Source of the DNA: an uncultured Flavobacteriales bacterium
GTDB taxonomy: Bacteria; Bacteroidota; Bacteroidia; Flavobacteriales_D; Parvicellaceae
Length of the DNA: 64,000 nt
Assembly: GCA_943788115.1 (NCBI GenBank)
Contig: CALSPA010000017.1
Coordinates: forward strand, 55,690-119,689
Direction: 5' to 3'
Numbering within the stretch: position 1 is the stretch's first letter; each line of letters starts with the position of its first letter. A program made the position numbers and the translations under genes. The notes under the pieces were generated by a model. The model ran no database searches. It was not told the DNA's origin and worked only from the letters and a program-made list of their open reading frames with translations. Below, piece after piece: positions 1 through 10,264 of the stretch.

Positions 1-3000
1 ATGTCTGAATTTATACCCATCGTACTTGATAACGCATCTGATACCAATTCATGATTACAATCGCCTCCAGCTAATAACCTGTATGGACCAAATGTCCCAT
101 CCAATATACTCTCCATTGTCTCTAAATCATCTATCCCTGGCTTATCATTCCAACTTGCTGGATCATCACAAAAATCAGGATATAAATCTACATTTGCATC
201 TTCCTCTGCTGTTCCTGACCTTATCCAGTTCTGTGGCGTTGCTCCATCTGCATCAGGTATTCCTGTTAACCAAATTTTTGAAGAATCTGCAAACTCAACA
301 CTCGACATTAATAGCGCTGGCTTATACGTTTGACTCGGTGGCATATCCTCTGGTTCGTATTGTTCAATATTTACTGATATTCCCCACTCTGGTATTAATT
401 GCTCATTTCCTACCTGTATACTCTGTAGTGAATTTACTGAATCTATCTCCGTTCCATTATCTCTAAACAACACCCATTGTGCCGTATCTAATGCCGTCCA
501 TGCTGTTGAGTTTAATGATGCTCCTGATCCTAATATCTTAAGACCATATGAACCTCCTTTAACCTGTAATGGATCAATTACCTTTACCTGAACTGGACCA
601 AATCCGTTTTCATATGTTACCTCCTGTGGTGTATATTGTTCTACTATAGCTTGCTCAGACTCTGCAGTTAGTTCTAGCATGTTTGTGGAATTCCCTCTAC
701 CCTCTACTCTTGTTAGTTTTGGACCACTTCCATACTCCGTTAATTGTAATGTTCCTCCTAACTCTGGTATTGGAATGTGGGGTATTCCTACATACGATAC
801 AATTGATCCTCCACTTACTGATTTCCTTCCCGCTTTGTAAGGGAATTGTTGACCACCTAATAAGGTCGGATCTGAAGTACTGTAATCACTGTAATTATTA
901 TAACCATAAGAAATAACCATAAAGTAATATTTCTTAAAGTTCACTAAAGTTAAATCCCCCTGTGCAAATGCATCTTGTGTTACTTTAAATGAATGCTTAA
1001 TCCCTTCATCTGTACCATTTACCATTTCTGTTGGAATTCCAGCACCTAAATTATCATCGAAAGGATAATTAATAAGCTGATTTACACCATCTTTAATATC
1101 ACATTGAGCGATTAATCTAGCTCTATCAACATCGCTAAGCTCTGAAGGATCGACAGAAGCATCAACAACTTGATAAATTTGATAACCTTGGAAAACGTAT
1201 TTAGCAGAATCTTCTGAAATGCCGTAAGAAACAATAATAGGATCTAATTCCTCATATGCCTCAACTGTTTCTGTTTTATTCAAGTACAATAATAATTCTT
1301 TGTCTAGCTCTTGAATAGCCATTTCAGGAGAATCTGGCCCATTTAATATTCTAAAGCAGTTGTCAAACAAAGCCTGTGCTTTATCATCTGCTTTTTTCAC
1401 CAATTCAACAGATTGAAAAGGATCTCCAGAAGATGCTTTAGCATAAACAACACCAAAAGTAATGTTATTTAAAGCTCCCGGTTCTAACGTAAATGGCCCT
1501 GCTGCCTGAACAAACCTTCTGTCCCCTTTAGGATTGGCAGTACTTCCAAGTCCAGTAGGAGATTGTTCGCTCCAGAAAAACCCAGGATCTGTACCTCCGG
1601 TCGCCCAATTGTAGGGATCGCTATCACCAGGAAAACAATAATCAGTTAAAATAGTAGTTGCATTAGCATCCGATGAGATTACCTGTTCCACCGTAAACAA
1701 AAGGAGTGTTATCTTTCCATTTACCTTTCATGTAATTGTAAAATTCGATTGCGATTCCTGGATCACCATAAATATTACCTGGAAGTGTTCTATCGAAATA
1801 AGTGAAACGTTTCATTCCATACCTTTCATTGTCTATAGTACCATCACCGTAACCAATACCTAGACCTTTATATGGTATACCTAAATTGGCATTTGCTAAA
1901 CTTATATCTGTGGTTAAAGGGTTATCTAAACCGTCATTATCTTGATACGGTCCTTCAAAGAAATCCACTCCAATTGCCGGAGGATTTGCACCTATTGCTT
2001 GAGCACCATTACAACCGTCATTATCAATTGCATCTGCATTGTAAGAATATCCTAATCCTCTTTCTACATCACAACCAACATAATCATCTTCAGAACAACC
2101 TATGTCAGAATCAACCCAGACAGCGAAAAATGTATTGGTAAGTTCTTGAGTTGATCGATTAATCATTTCATAATTATAAAATGTCATGGAGTTAATTTCA
2201 TCGTTAGTTGCAAAAGCAAATGCTTGAGCTCTAATTTCCATACCAATTGGATCACCTCCAGTTTCTGTGTGAATATTACCCTTATCATTAAACACCCACC
2301 ACATGTTATAATCTCCATATAATGTTACCTTTCTATTGGTTCTACAATCTATCTCTCCTGCTAAATCGTACCAAGGGTAATCACCATTTTGTGGGTCGTA
2401 AACTCCTGGAATAGATCCGGGCCTATCATAAAAAGGAGCTAAATAAAAATCCTGGAATAATCCTTGATCACCATGAGCTGGCCATGTTAAAATACTAGAA
2501 GGAATAGAATAACCTGGAAAATCTACATTTACATCACAATCTGGATCTTGAGAACATTCATACCATGAATTAAATTGCTCTACTTCTTGTCTTGTGGTAA
2601 TGTAAAATTGATCGTATTTAACACATTCTTCAGGCTCAATTTCAGCTGGACCGTAATCTAAATACCCTAAATTAATATTTCCTGTACCTGGAATTGTTGA
2701 CAATGGACCTGTCCAAAAATCGTTTCCAGATCTAAAAGTTAAAGCAGCTAATTTCAGCTGGTTGTTAACATCTAAACCTCCCATCCAAAGTGCTCCGGCA
2801 TAAATTACCCTTTCACCTGAGCCTTTAGGAACTTCATAAGCGGCATCATTCTTTGACCTATCTTGCCACATAGAACCACCTGTTTCAATCAATGCAGAAA
2901 CATTGTTAAACTCTAAAATTTTCCTACCAGTAGCAGGAGTACAATTTGCAGCTTTAAGCTGTAATGAGCCTGTATTGCCGCTAACACCCGATTTAGAAGG

Positions 3001-3069
3001 ATCGTTCCATGCTTTAACAGATGTTAAAACAAAAACTAAACCTACAAATAATGAAACTATTTTTCTCAT
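1..3069 (-). CDS. Large secreted protein paired with a TonB receptor, 3' end beyond window, one frameshift
   Basis: A long exported protein of unknown function, of a type common in Flavobacteriales. It opens with a signal peptide (MRKIVSLFVGLVFVLTSVKA) and has no catalytic motif I recognise; it is rich in Gly, Asp and aromatic residues, as in extracellular beta proteins. The reading frame from 3069 stops at 1663, but the frame with codons starting at positions divisible by three then stays open from about 1676 to position 1, giving sensible protein (for example YVFQGYQIYQVVD). One indel near 1676-1683 therefore splits a single gene, which continues past the left edge where a T9SS sorting domain would be expected. 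It lies 32 bp downstream of the TonB receptor and is probably co-transcribed with it. The family assignment is inference. Confidence 0.75.
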
Positions 3070-3101
3070 ATTATTAATCTTTCAATTTCTTTTATTCAAT
3101 C

Positions 3102-6100
3102 TTAAAAATCTAATTTAACACCTAAACGAATTTGTCTTGGAATTCCATAGTTATATGGATTATCTGCCTTCATTGCATAGTAGTACCTAAAAGTTTGTTC
3201 ATTGTTTTGCGTACTAATTGCATTTTGAAATTCAGCTGCATTTAAGTATCCATCATCATCAACATTTCCTGTTGCTCTAGAAACATTAAGTATATTAATA
3301 GTGTTAAATAAGTTTCTTACTAGCAAATAAACATTAAGGTTTGCAGATTTACTTTTCTCTTCTCCAAATTTCAAAATAATATTTCTATCAATTTGTAAAT
3401 CTGCTCTAAATTGCCAAGGCTTTCTAGATCCGAAAGGTTCACCTTCAAGAACTGCTTGAGGAGGAGCTAAAAGAGCTGACCCAGTAATTCTTTCTTGACG
3501 AGAATAAGGTGTTCCTGATGCAAAATTAGCTACAAGATTAGCACCAGTGTTCTTAAGTATTTTTTTACTGCCAATCATTGGCCCATTATAATCCTTACCA
3601 TCACCATATCTATAATCTAAAGTTGTAACAATTTGATGTCTTTGATCATAGTCAAATGGATAGATAGTTCTTAAGTTAGGAGCATCAGATGCAATTAAAG
3701 TTTGAGCTGCATAAGGATTAGAACCCGTTCCATCAGCAAATTGTAATGTATATGATGTTCTCATAGTTATATTTCCAGATCTTCTTAAATCATAAGCAAC
3801 AGTAATACCTTTTACAGTACCAAAGTCAATGTTACCCCATGTTGTATAAGTTTGAGGGTATGCTCCAATTTTATTAACTAAAGCAACCTGATTTCTCATC
3901 TCTCTGTAGAATGCAGATATTTTAAGAGATGAATTTTTATTTAAAACCTGTTGGAAACCTAGTTCGTAATCTATTGTTTTTTCAGGCTTTAGATCTGGGT
4001 TATTAACAATACCTACATTACCTGTTTCAAGATAATAATAGCTAAATGGATTTAATCTATTCCCAGTTGTTGGTCTTTTAGTTAACACATCATAATGAGC
4101 AAAGAACAAAGCTTCATCAGAAATTGGAAATGAAAATGCAATTCTAGGCATTACGTTAATTTGAGGTTTGTAATCCTCAAAAGCGGAAGAACTAACATTG
4201 TCAGTTGGTGAAACGTCTTGAGCTAAATAAGGCTGAGGAATAACAAACCCACTAGGAATAATATCCTCTAAGTCGTTTACAGCAACCCCTTGAGCTGTGT
4301 ACCATTGATCTCCACTTCTATATCCATTAATACCAGTTGGTTGATTAACATCATTAACATATACAACAGCATCAGAAGGGATATTTGATGGATGAATAAT
4401 ATCTTGACCGTCCAATTCGCTTACTTCAGCAGCTGTTCTTGTAGGGTAAAGTGAAAATTGATCTTTTAAAACATTTTGATTTGCATCAAATCTATCAATT
4501 CTAATACCTACGTTAAAGATCAAATCATCAAAAGAAAATTTATCCATTATGTAACCCGAAATGTAAATAGGTTCAAATGCGCCAACAGGTCTTGTGAAAT
4601 TACCAAGTTCATCTTTTGCAGTAAAAAACTCATCAAAGCTAGGTCTTCCAGAAATCTTTTTACCAGTATGATCATATCCGTAGTAAGTGACATAACTATC
4701 TCCCTGATTTAGCAACTCGTCAGCACTGAACATCTCCAAAGTTAATTTTGTTGGATCTAAAGCATCTACATTAACAAAAGCTGTTCCATCAGTATTCCAA
4801 CCTAGAGCTTGTCTTACATTGTAATCGAAAAAAGATTGAGCATCACCACCAGAGTAATCTCCAGGAGCACCATTAAGAGTAGCAAAATCAACATTTAATA
4901 AAGAACCAAAATATGTTAAGGAAGCTTGAGATTCATCAAGAGCCCTACCATAATCAGTATGAGAATTTGTAAGTTGTCTCATTAAACCCCAAAGACCTAC
5001 AGGAGAGACTCCGAAATATCTATCTGAACGTTGCTCGTATTCAAAACCAATAGATAAAGCATGGTCACCAATATCTGCAGAACCTATTCCTGTAACACGA
5101 AATTGATTGGTATTTTGTTTACTAGAAGAGTTGTATGCATAACCGATATTTCTCCATAATCCGTAAACGTCTGCAGGAAGCATTCCATTTAATAATGCAC
5201 CGCCATCTAATAATTGAGTATAATTCTCATAATTACCAGGAACGTTATCATATAGCGTAAAATATTGATTGGTAATTGCAGCCATATCGTTATTAGCTTC
5301 TGAAGGAGTAAATGTCACTTCAACATCATTAACACCATTCTGAACACGATCTATAACACCATTACCATCAAAATCCGTAAACTCATAAGATCTTTCTTTT
5401 TCTATGTCAAATCTACCTAGGTATCCATAATTGAAATAATTATCACCATGGGTATTGTCTTCAGCAAAAGAATTAGTTTGTGAATAATCAACCATTAAAG
5501 TATAAAAAGCGTTTTTTACACCGCCTTTCTTTGGTTGCTCGCCTTCTTCAAGAACTTGCTGAAATCGTTGAGTGAATTTCCCATATACTCTCCAGTCAAT
5601 ATTTCTAAACTGACCATAATTATCGTAATTAAAAACAGAGCTTGAAAAATTAGGGGAAACTCTAGTAGAATAAGCCCCTGAACCACCAAAAGTAATGTTC
5701 ATATTAGGACCTGCATTAACATCAATTTTACCGTTTAAAGAAGCATTTGTACTAGAAGCATTTTGTCTAAATTTAACAGTTTCAAAATCGTTAGGACTTA
5801 AAAAATCTGTGTTGTAAAATGCTCCAAACCCAAGACCAGTTGGTCTAAGAGGGTTAGCTATTAGAGAATCTCTCATTGAAGGCTTAAGTCTGTATTGATC
5901 AATACCTAGTGGTCTTCCGTCAACAATGTTACTGAAATTACCAGAAACAAAGAATCCTAAAATTGGATCTGTTTTCTTTCCAGTGCTATCTTTTCTCATT
6001 AACAAAGGTCCTGATAAAACACCTTCAAAAAGATTATAACCATAATTATCTAAACCATAGGTGTTATCACCAAGTTTAAATCCAGATGTTACAGCTTCAA

Positions 6101-6800
6101 CACCACCAAAATAAAATCTTGAAGCACCTCTAGTTGTAATAGAAATAATACCACCAGTTGCATCTCCATAGTTAGCTGGAACACCACCAGTCATTACACT
6201 TACCTCTTCAATTGCTGATTTAGGCAAAGAAGTAGAACCCCTAACCTTAATTCCATCTATATAATAGTAAGTTGCATCACCTCTTGATCCTCTAACAGAC
6301 GTAATGTTACCATTACCATCTGACTGAACACCACCAACAGTAGTAGCAATAGATGCCGCAGAACGACCAGGCATTTTAGCTAAATCTTCACGAGTAACAG
6401 TTCCACCTGAAGCACCACCATCTTTATCAATTAATGGGACTTTGTAAAAAACGACCTCTACTTCACCAAGTAATTCTGTGGCTTCTTTAAGTTGAATTGG
6501 GTCTAAAGGTAACAGCTTACCACCTTTAACAACTAAACCTTCTACTCTGTAAGTTTGATAACCAACAAACTTAACTTCTAAATCATAAGAACCTGCATCT
6601 AGATTACTAATCTTAAATTGGCCCTCCATATCAGTGGTTGCACCACCTTTAATATTACCAAATTGATATATAGCAACATTAACAAAAGGCATTCCTTCAG
6701 ACAATTCATCCAAGACCTTTCCCTTGATACTTCCCTGAGAAAAAGCAGTTGAAATTGCTAAAAAAGTTAATAAAAATGGTAGCGTAAATCTTTTAAACAT
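3102..6800 (-). CDS. TonB-dependent outer-membrane receptor with carboxypeptidase-regulatory-like N domain
   Basis: A 1232-residue outer-membrane active-transport receptor. Residues 1-21 are a signal peptide ending in AFS; residues about 24-105 form a CarboxypepD_reg-like beta-sandwich (GSIKGKV, then a stretch with GGATTDMEGQFKI); residues about 130-235 are the plug, with the typical VRGSRGDATYYYIDG and GGIISITTRG segments; the remainder is the beta barrel, ending in the aromatic LGVKLDF. No SusD-like partner is adjacent, so a glycan-utilisation (Sus) role is not supported; instead the next gene is a large secreted protein. The substrate cannot be read from sequence. The frame is intact over 3.7 kb. 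Confidence 0.93.
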   Translation of the reverse strand: MFKRFTLPFLLTFLAISTAFSQGSIKGKVLDELSEGMPFVNVAIYQFGNIKGGATTDMEGQFKISNLDAGSYDLEVKFVGYQTYRVEGLVVKGGKLLPLDPIQLKEATELLGEVEVVFYKVPLIDKDGGASGGTVTREDLAKMPGRSAASIATTVGGVQSDGNGNITSVRGSRGDATYYYIDGIKVRGSTSLPKSAIEEVSVMTGGVPANYGDATGGIISITTRGASRFYFGGVEAVTSGFKLGDNTYGLDNYGYNLFEGVLSGPLLMRKDSTGKKTDPILGFFVSGNFSNIVDGRPLGIDQYRLKPSMRDSLIANPLRPTGLGFGAFYNTDFLSPNDFETVKFRQNASSTNASLNGKIDVNAGPNMNITFGGSGAYSTRVSPNFSSSVFNYDNYGQFRNIDWRVYGKFTQRFQQVLEEGEQPKKGGVKNAFYTLMVDYSQTNSFAEDNTHGDNYFNYGYLGRFDIEKERSYEFTDFDGNGVIDRVQNGVNDVEVTFTPSEANNDMAAITNQYFTLYDNVPGNYENYTQLLDGGALLNGMLPADVYGLWRNIGYAYNSSSKQNTNQFRVTGIGSADIGDHALSIGFEYEQRSDRYFGVSPVGLWGLMRQLTNSHTDYGRALDESQASLTYFGSLLNVDFATLNGAPGDYSGGDAQSFFDYNVRQALGWNTDGTAFVNVDALDPTKLTLEMFSADELLNQGDSYVTYYGYDHTGKKISGRPSFDEFFTAKDELGNFTRPVGAFEPIYISGYIMDKFSFDDLIFNVGIRIDRFDANQNVLKDQFSLYPTRTAAEVSELDGQDIIHPSNIPSDAVVYVNDVNQPTGINGYRSGDQWYTAQGVAVNDLEDIIPSGFVIPQPYLAQDVSPTDNVSSSAFEDYKPQINVMPRIAFSFPISDEALFFAHYDVLTKRPTTGNRLNPFSYYYLETGNVGIVNNPDLKPEKTIDYELGFQQVLNKNSSLKISAFYREMRNQVALVNKIGAYPQTYTTWGNIDFGTVKGITVAYDLRRSGNITMRTSYTLQFADGTGSNPYAAQTLIASDAPNLRTIYPFDYDQRHQIVTTLDYRYGDGKDYNGPMIGSKKILKNTGANLVANFASGTPYSRQERITGSALLAPPQAVLEGEPFGSRKPWQFRADLQIDRNIILKFGEEKSKSANLNVYLLVRNLFNTINILNVSRATGNVDDDGYLNAAEFQNAISTQNNEQTFRYYYAMKADNPYNYGIPRQIRLGVKLDF

Positions 6801-6812
6801 ATACTAAATTTA

Positions 6813-6824
6813 AGTTGTACAACT
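6813..6824. promoter_or_regulatory. Perfect 12-bp palindrome just upstream of the TonB receptor
   Basis: AGTTGTACAACT is its own reverse complement and lies 13-24 nt upstream of the receptor start codon at 6800. It could be an operator or part of the leader; the position is suggestive but a 12-bp palindrome can occur by chance in A+T-rich DNA. I found no clear TAnnTTTG promoter element in the 228-bp gap 6801-7028, which holds no other feature I can support. Confidence 0.25.
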
Positions 6825-7028
6825 GAAAAAAATTTTCATTTTAAATCGTTGTTTCCTATTTTCGAACAACACACAAAGAAAACAATTCTTCTCTAAATTT
6901 TAACATTTTTTTAGAATTTTTTAAATCATAATGTTAATTTATTCTATAATAAAATTATAAAATATTAATAGTCAGTAAAGTAAATTTTAATTTAAAGGTC
7001 GATATTATTGAGTTTTCGGTAAAATAAA

Positions 7029-7337
7029 TCATTGCTTTCTAAATAATTTCCTCCAAAATGATTCACTTCGCTTGCCTTTTTTAATTCTTTTCGATTTTTT
7101 ATTTGACTTTTTCATCATTTTACGAGTGCTTTTGTCTTGCAATTTTTTGTGCCCTTTCAACAAATCCTTTTCGGCATTTTTTTGATCCTTAACCTTTTGC
7201 TCTTCTAGTTTATTTAGCCGTTTTATTTGCTGTTTAGTATTACCTGTCTTGGGTTGTTTTACTTTTTGACCGACAATAGAATTTACTCCAGTAAAAATGA
7301 ACAATGCAATTAAAATTAAAAAAATACGTTTTTTCAT
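7029..7337 (-). CDS. Small, very basic exported protein
   Basis: A 102-residue protein of unknown function. The N-terminus is a clear signal peptide (MKKRIFLILIALFIFTGVNS, cleavage probably near IVGQ). The mature part is extremely rich in Lys, with KKL, KLQ and KKSK runs and a predicted coiled-coil character, ending in WRKLFRKQ. Such a charge suggests binding to an anionic polymer (lipopolysaccharide, nucleic acid or peptidoglycan), but that is inference. Its start codon (7335-7337) overlaps the ATG at 7336-7338 on the other strand through the palindrome CATG. The Lys richness arises partly from A-rich codons, yet the signal peptide argues it is a real gene. Confidence 0.65.
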   Translation of the reverse strand: MKKRIFLILIALFIFTGVNSIVGQKVKQPKTGNTKQQIKRLNKLEEQKVKDQKNAEKDLLKGHKKLQDKSTRKMMKKSNKKSKRIKKGKRSESFWRKLFRKQ

Positions 7338-7377
7338 GTACTATAAAATTATAATTTTACTTATTATAAAACCAATT

Positions 7378-7809
7378 TTGAAATTAAAAATCTCACATAT
7401 AATTTTAGTCATTACAGCTTCTTTATTCTTAAGCTCTTGTGTTAGGAACAACAACTTAGTCCCCTATGTTCCAGTAGATTTATACATAAATTTATATTTA
7501 CCTAGCTATTCTAATCTGAATGCGATTGGAGGGTGGGCATACGTTTCTGGAGGAAGTAAAGGAATAATAATTTATAGACAAACTGCAGATGTCTTCTCAG
7601 CATATGACAGACATTGTACTCATAACGCTGATAATCCTTGTGGAAGCGTTAATGTTGATTCTACCTCAACTTTTGTAGAGTGCACATGTGATGGTAGTCA
7701 ATTCCAACTATATGATGGACTAGTAATTAATGGTCCTGCTGCATTCTCTTTAAAACCCTACAGAACATCTTACAGTCTCTCAAGTAATGTTGTTCATATA
7801 TACAATTAA
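7378..7809 (+). CDS. Rieske-like lipoprotein with an Asp in the second histidine position
   Basis: About 143 residues. I prefer the TTG at 7378 as start because it gives a compact lipoprotein signal (KLKISHIILVITASLFLSSC, lipobox LSSC). ATGs at 7297 and 7336 would give an untypical long leader and overlap the divergent gene. The mature part has a Rieske-type pattern: CTH in RHCTHNADNPCG, then ECTCDGSQF about 20 residues on, followed by a glycine loop and NGPA. In canonical Rieske proteins the second motif is CxxH; here it is C-T-C-D, so one cluster ligand would be Asp or the cluster may be absent. It overlaps the next gene by one base (TAATG), so the two are probably translationally coupled. 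Anchored in a membrane facing the periplasm or surface. Confidence 0.7.
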   Translation: MKLKISHIILVITASLFLSSCVRNNNLVPYVPVDLYINLYLPSYSNLNAIGGWAYVSGGSKGIIIYRQTADVFSAYDRHCTHNADNPCGSVNVDSTSTFVECTCDGSQFQLYDGLVINGPAAFSLKPYRTSYSLSSNVVHIYN

Positions 7810-8405
7810 TGAAAAAATTTATTCTTCTATTTTGCCTGCCATTTTCTGTTTTAAACGCTCAATATGTTGAAACATTTAACAATGAACATTCAATTGGATT
7901 TGGATTTGGAAACACTATTGGAGTAATTACTAATTTTATCTCGAGCACAAATAATAGAGCAGCCCTATTTATAGATTATAAACAAAGAGCTGACAGTATT
8001 AATTCTTTAAGGTTAAATGTGATTTGTGACTTACCTTTTAGAGAAAACAACATAACAGAGCTCAATAACTGCTTCATAAGTGCAGGATTTGAAAAAAGGC
8101 TTTTATTTATTAATAATGAGAAAATTAATCTCTATTATGGAGCAGAAATTTATTACAAAATGAATATTAAAAAAGGAAGGTTAATTCCATTTTCAACATT
8201 ACAATATGGTTTTGGAATTATGGGATTATGTGGAATAGAATATTCAATAAATGAATTGTTTTCATTTTGTTCAGAGATTGCAATAGGAACAGGTTTGCAT
8301 CAGAATAATGATGGCTACGTAGACCCCAATACTGGGCGGTTTTTATGGAACTTTAAAGCTGTTAGCCCTAAAAACTTATCCATAGGAATAAGACGACACT
8401 TCTAA
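7809..8405 (+). CDS. Probable outer-membrane beta-barrel protein
   Basis: A 198-residue protein with a signal peptide (MKKFILLFCLPFSVLNAQ) followed by alternating hydrophobic/polar strands with many Gly and aromatic residues, the pattern of a small outer-membrane barrel (SIGFGFG, LYYGAEIYY, FGIMGLCGIEY), ending in a short aromatic C-terminus (IGIRRHF, final Phe). No enzyme motif is seen. The start codon overlaps the stop of the Rieske-like lipoprotein gene, so the two are probably made together. It converges on the M1 peptidase gene with a 4-nt stop-codon overlap (CTAA). Confidence 0.65.
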   Translation: MKKFILLFCLPFSVLNAQYVETFNNEHSIGFGFGNTIGVITNFISSTNNRAALFIDYKQRADSINSLRLNVICDLPFRENNITELNNCFISAGFEKRLLFINNEKINLYYGAEIYYKMNIKKGRLIPFSTLQYGFGIMGLCGIEYSINELFSFCSEIAIGTGLHQNNDGYVDPNTGRFLWNFKAVSPKNLSIGIRRHF

Positions 8406-10264
8406 TTCCCCTTAAACTGAACTTTTCTTTTTCTTTTAGATGGATAAACATTATCATCTTGATTCACATCTGCTAATCTTCCAGAGGGATCAATAACAAT
8501 TTCTTCAATTTTATTTAGCTTCACATCTAAAGAAAATGTATATTCTGGATAAACCCATGGCCAGTCAGGCAATATTGTCTTTTCAGAACTATATAAATCC
8601 TTTCCTTTTTCCCCTCTCATAATACGCAGAGGAATATTATACCATTTTGAGGTCCCGTCTTTAAAACGAATAAAAACGTCTATTGGCATTGGAATCTCTT
8701 TAACCCTAGCTAATGTGATTTTTGTTTGATCACCCATTTTATTAACCGACTTAATAGAATAATCTACCACATTTATAGTTGAAATGAACTGTTCGAAATA
8801 CCAATCTAATTCTAGTCCACTAACTTTTCTCCATCACTCTTTTAAAATCTTGTGGAGTAGGATGCTTATATCTCCATAAATAATAATATTTTTTCATACC
8901 TACCATTAAAGCGCTATCACCTATAATGTAACCAAGTTGACTTAAAAATACAGCTCCTTTGTTATAAGCATTAGTTCCATATACATAATTTCGTTTATAA
9001 AAATCTGCATGAGTAGATAAAGGCTCTTGAAGATCAGAATTAGCTAATCTATAATATCCAGCATATTGTCTAGATAAAGGGATTCATATAGTTTGTGTTG
9101 TATAAATGATCCATTGTTTTATACTGAGCATATGTGCAAAACCCTTCATCCATCCATTCATACTTAGACTCATTAGTCCCTAACAAACCTTGAAACCAGC
9201 TGTGAATAGATTCGTGAACAGTAACACTAACCAAACCTTTAAACGAGCCCCCAGCTGCAATTAAAGTGCACATTGGATATTCCATTCCTCCATCACCACC
9301 TTGAATAATAGAATATTGTTTGTATGGATATTCACCAAAGTTTTTGTTTACAAATTCAAAAGATTTAACGGCATATTCCTTTAAATTTTGCCAATTCTCA
9401 TTCAATGAGTCGTCTAGATGTAAATAATGAATAACCATACCATTATTAAGTTGACTTGTGTCATGAATGAAATTAGGATCTGCAGCCCAAGCAAAATCAT
9501 GTACTTTTTCTGCTTTAAAATGCCAAGTAATGTTTTTTTCTGTTAATTTCTTAAGCGGTTTCTTTGTATCCTGATACCCATAACCTACTTCATTTGAGTT
9601 TTGCAATAAGCCCGTACCTCCTAAAACATAATGATGATCAATAGAAATTTTCACATCAAAATCTCCCCAAACGCCATGGAATTCTCTACCTATATAAGGA
9701 TTGGTATGCCAACCGTCTTTATCGTATTCACATAACTTTGGATACCACTGTGTCATAGAAAAATCTACACCTTCAACATTGTGCCTACCAGTCCTTCTAA
9801 TTTGAACAGGTACCTGGCTATTAAAGTCCATAGTTAAGGTGGTTTTATCATTTGGCTTCAAAGGCTTATCTAAAAACACTTCCAATATTGTTCCTTCAAT
9901 TTTAAATTTTAATACAGCATTTTTCTGAGAAATGGATTTAATATTATGATAGCCAATTTCATCTTTATTTAAACCTGCAATTCGATCTCCAACTCTAGAG
10001 TCTGGATCTTCAATTGTTCTAGATCGTACGTCCATCATTGAACCAGGTTGGAAAGCGTTATAATACAAGTGATAGAAAACTTTTGACAAAGTGTCTGGAG
10101 AATTATTAGTGTACACTAATTCTTGATGACCACTAAATTTATTTTCTTCAGCGAAAAAATTTATATCCATTTTGTAATCAACATGTTGTTGCCAATACCC
10201 ACGCTGTGAAAGCAATGAAAAACAAGTAAATAAATAAACTAATTGTAATTGTAACTCTTTTCAT
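8402..10264 (-). CDS. M1 family zinc metallopeptidase, split by three frameshifts
   Basis: A gluzincin aminopeptidase of about 620 residues. The active-site helix HESIHSWFQG is followed at the expected spacing by the zinc-binding Glu in WMDEGF, and the upstream GGMEYP segment corresponds to the substrate-binding GxMEN motif of M1 enzymes. The readable pieces are 10264 to about 10240 (signal peptide MKRVTITISLFIYL), about 10230-9080 (catalytic core), 9076-8830 (RQYAGYYRL to RVMEK) and 8826-8402 (SGLELDWYFEQF to the C-terminus). Indels lie near 10224-10243, 9076-9083 and in an A-run near 8824-8830. The start at 10264 directly abuts the stop of the upstream decarboxylase gene, which supports both this start and an operon. 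It is likely periplasmic, degrading peptides for nutrition. Confidence 0.85.

Noticed and set aside
26..916. Plus-strand open frames of 146 and 77 codons
   Set aside because: They are hydrophobic/His-rich nonsense lying antisense to the minus-strand secreted-protein frame, which is open without a stop from about 1676 to 1 and reads as protein.
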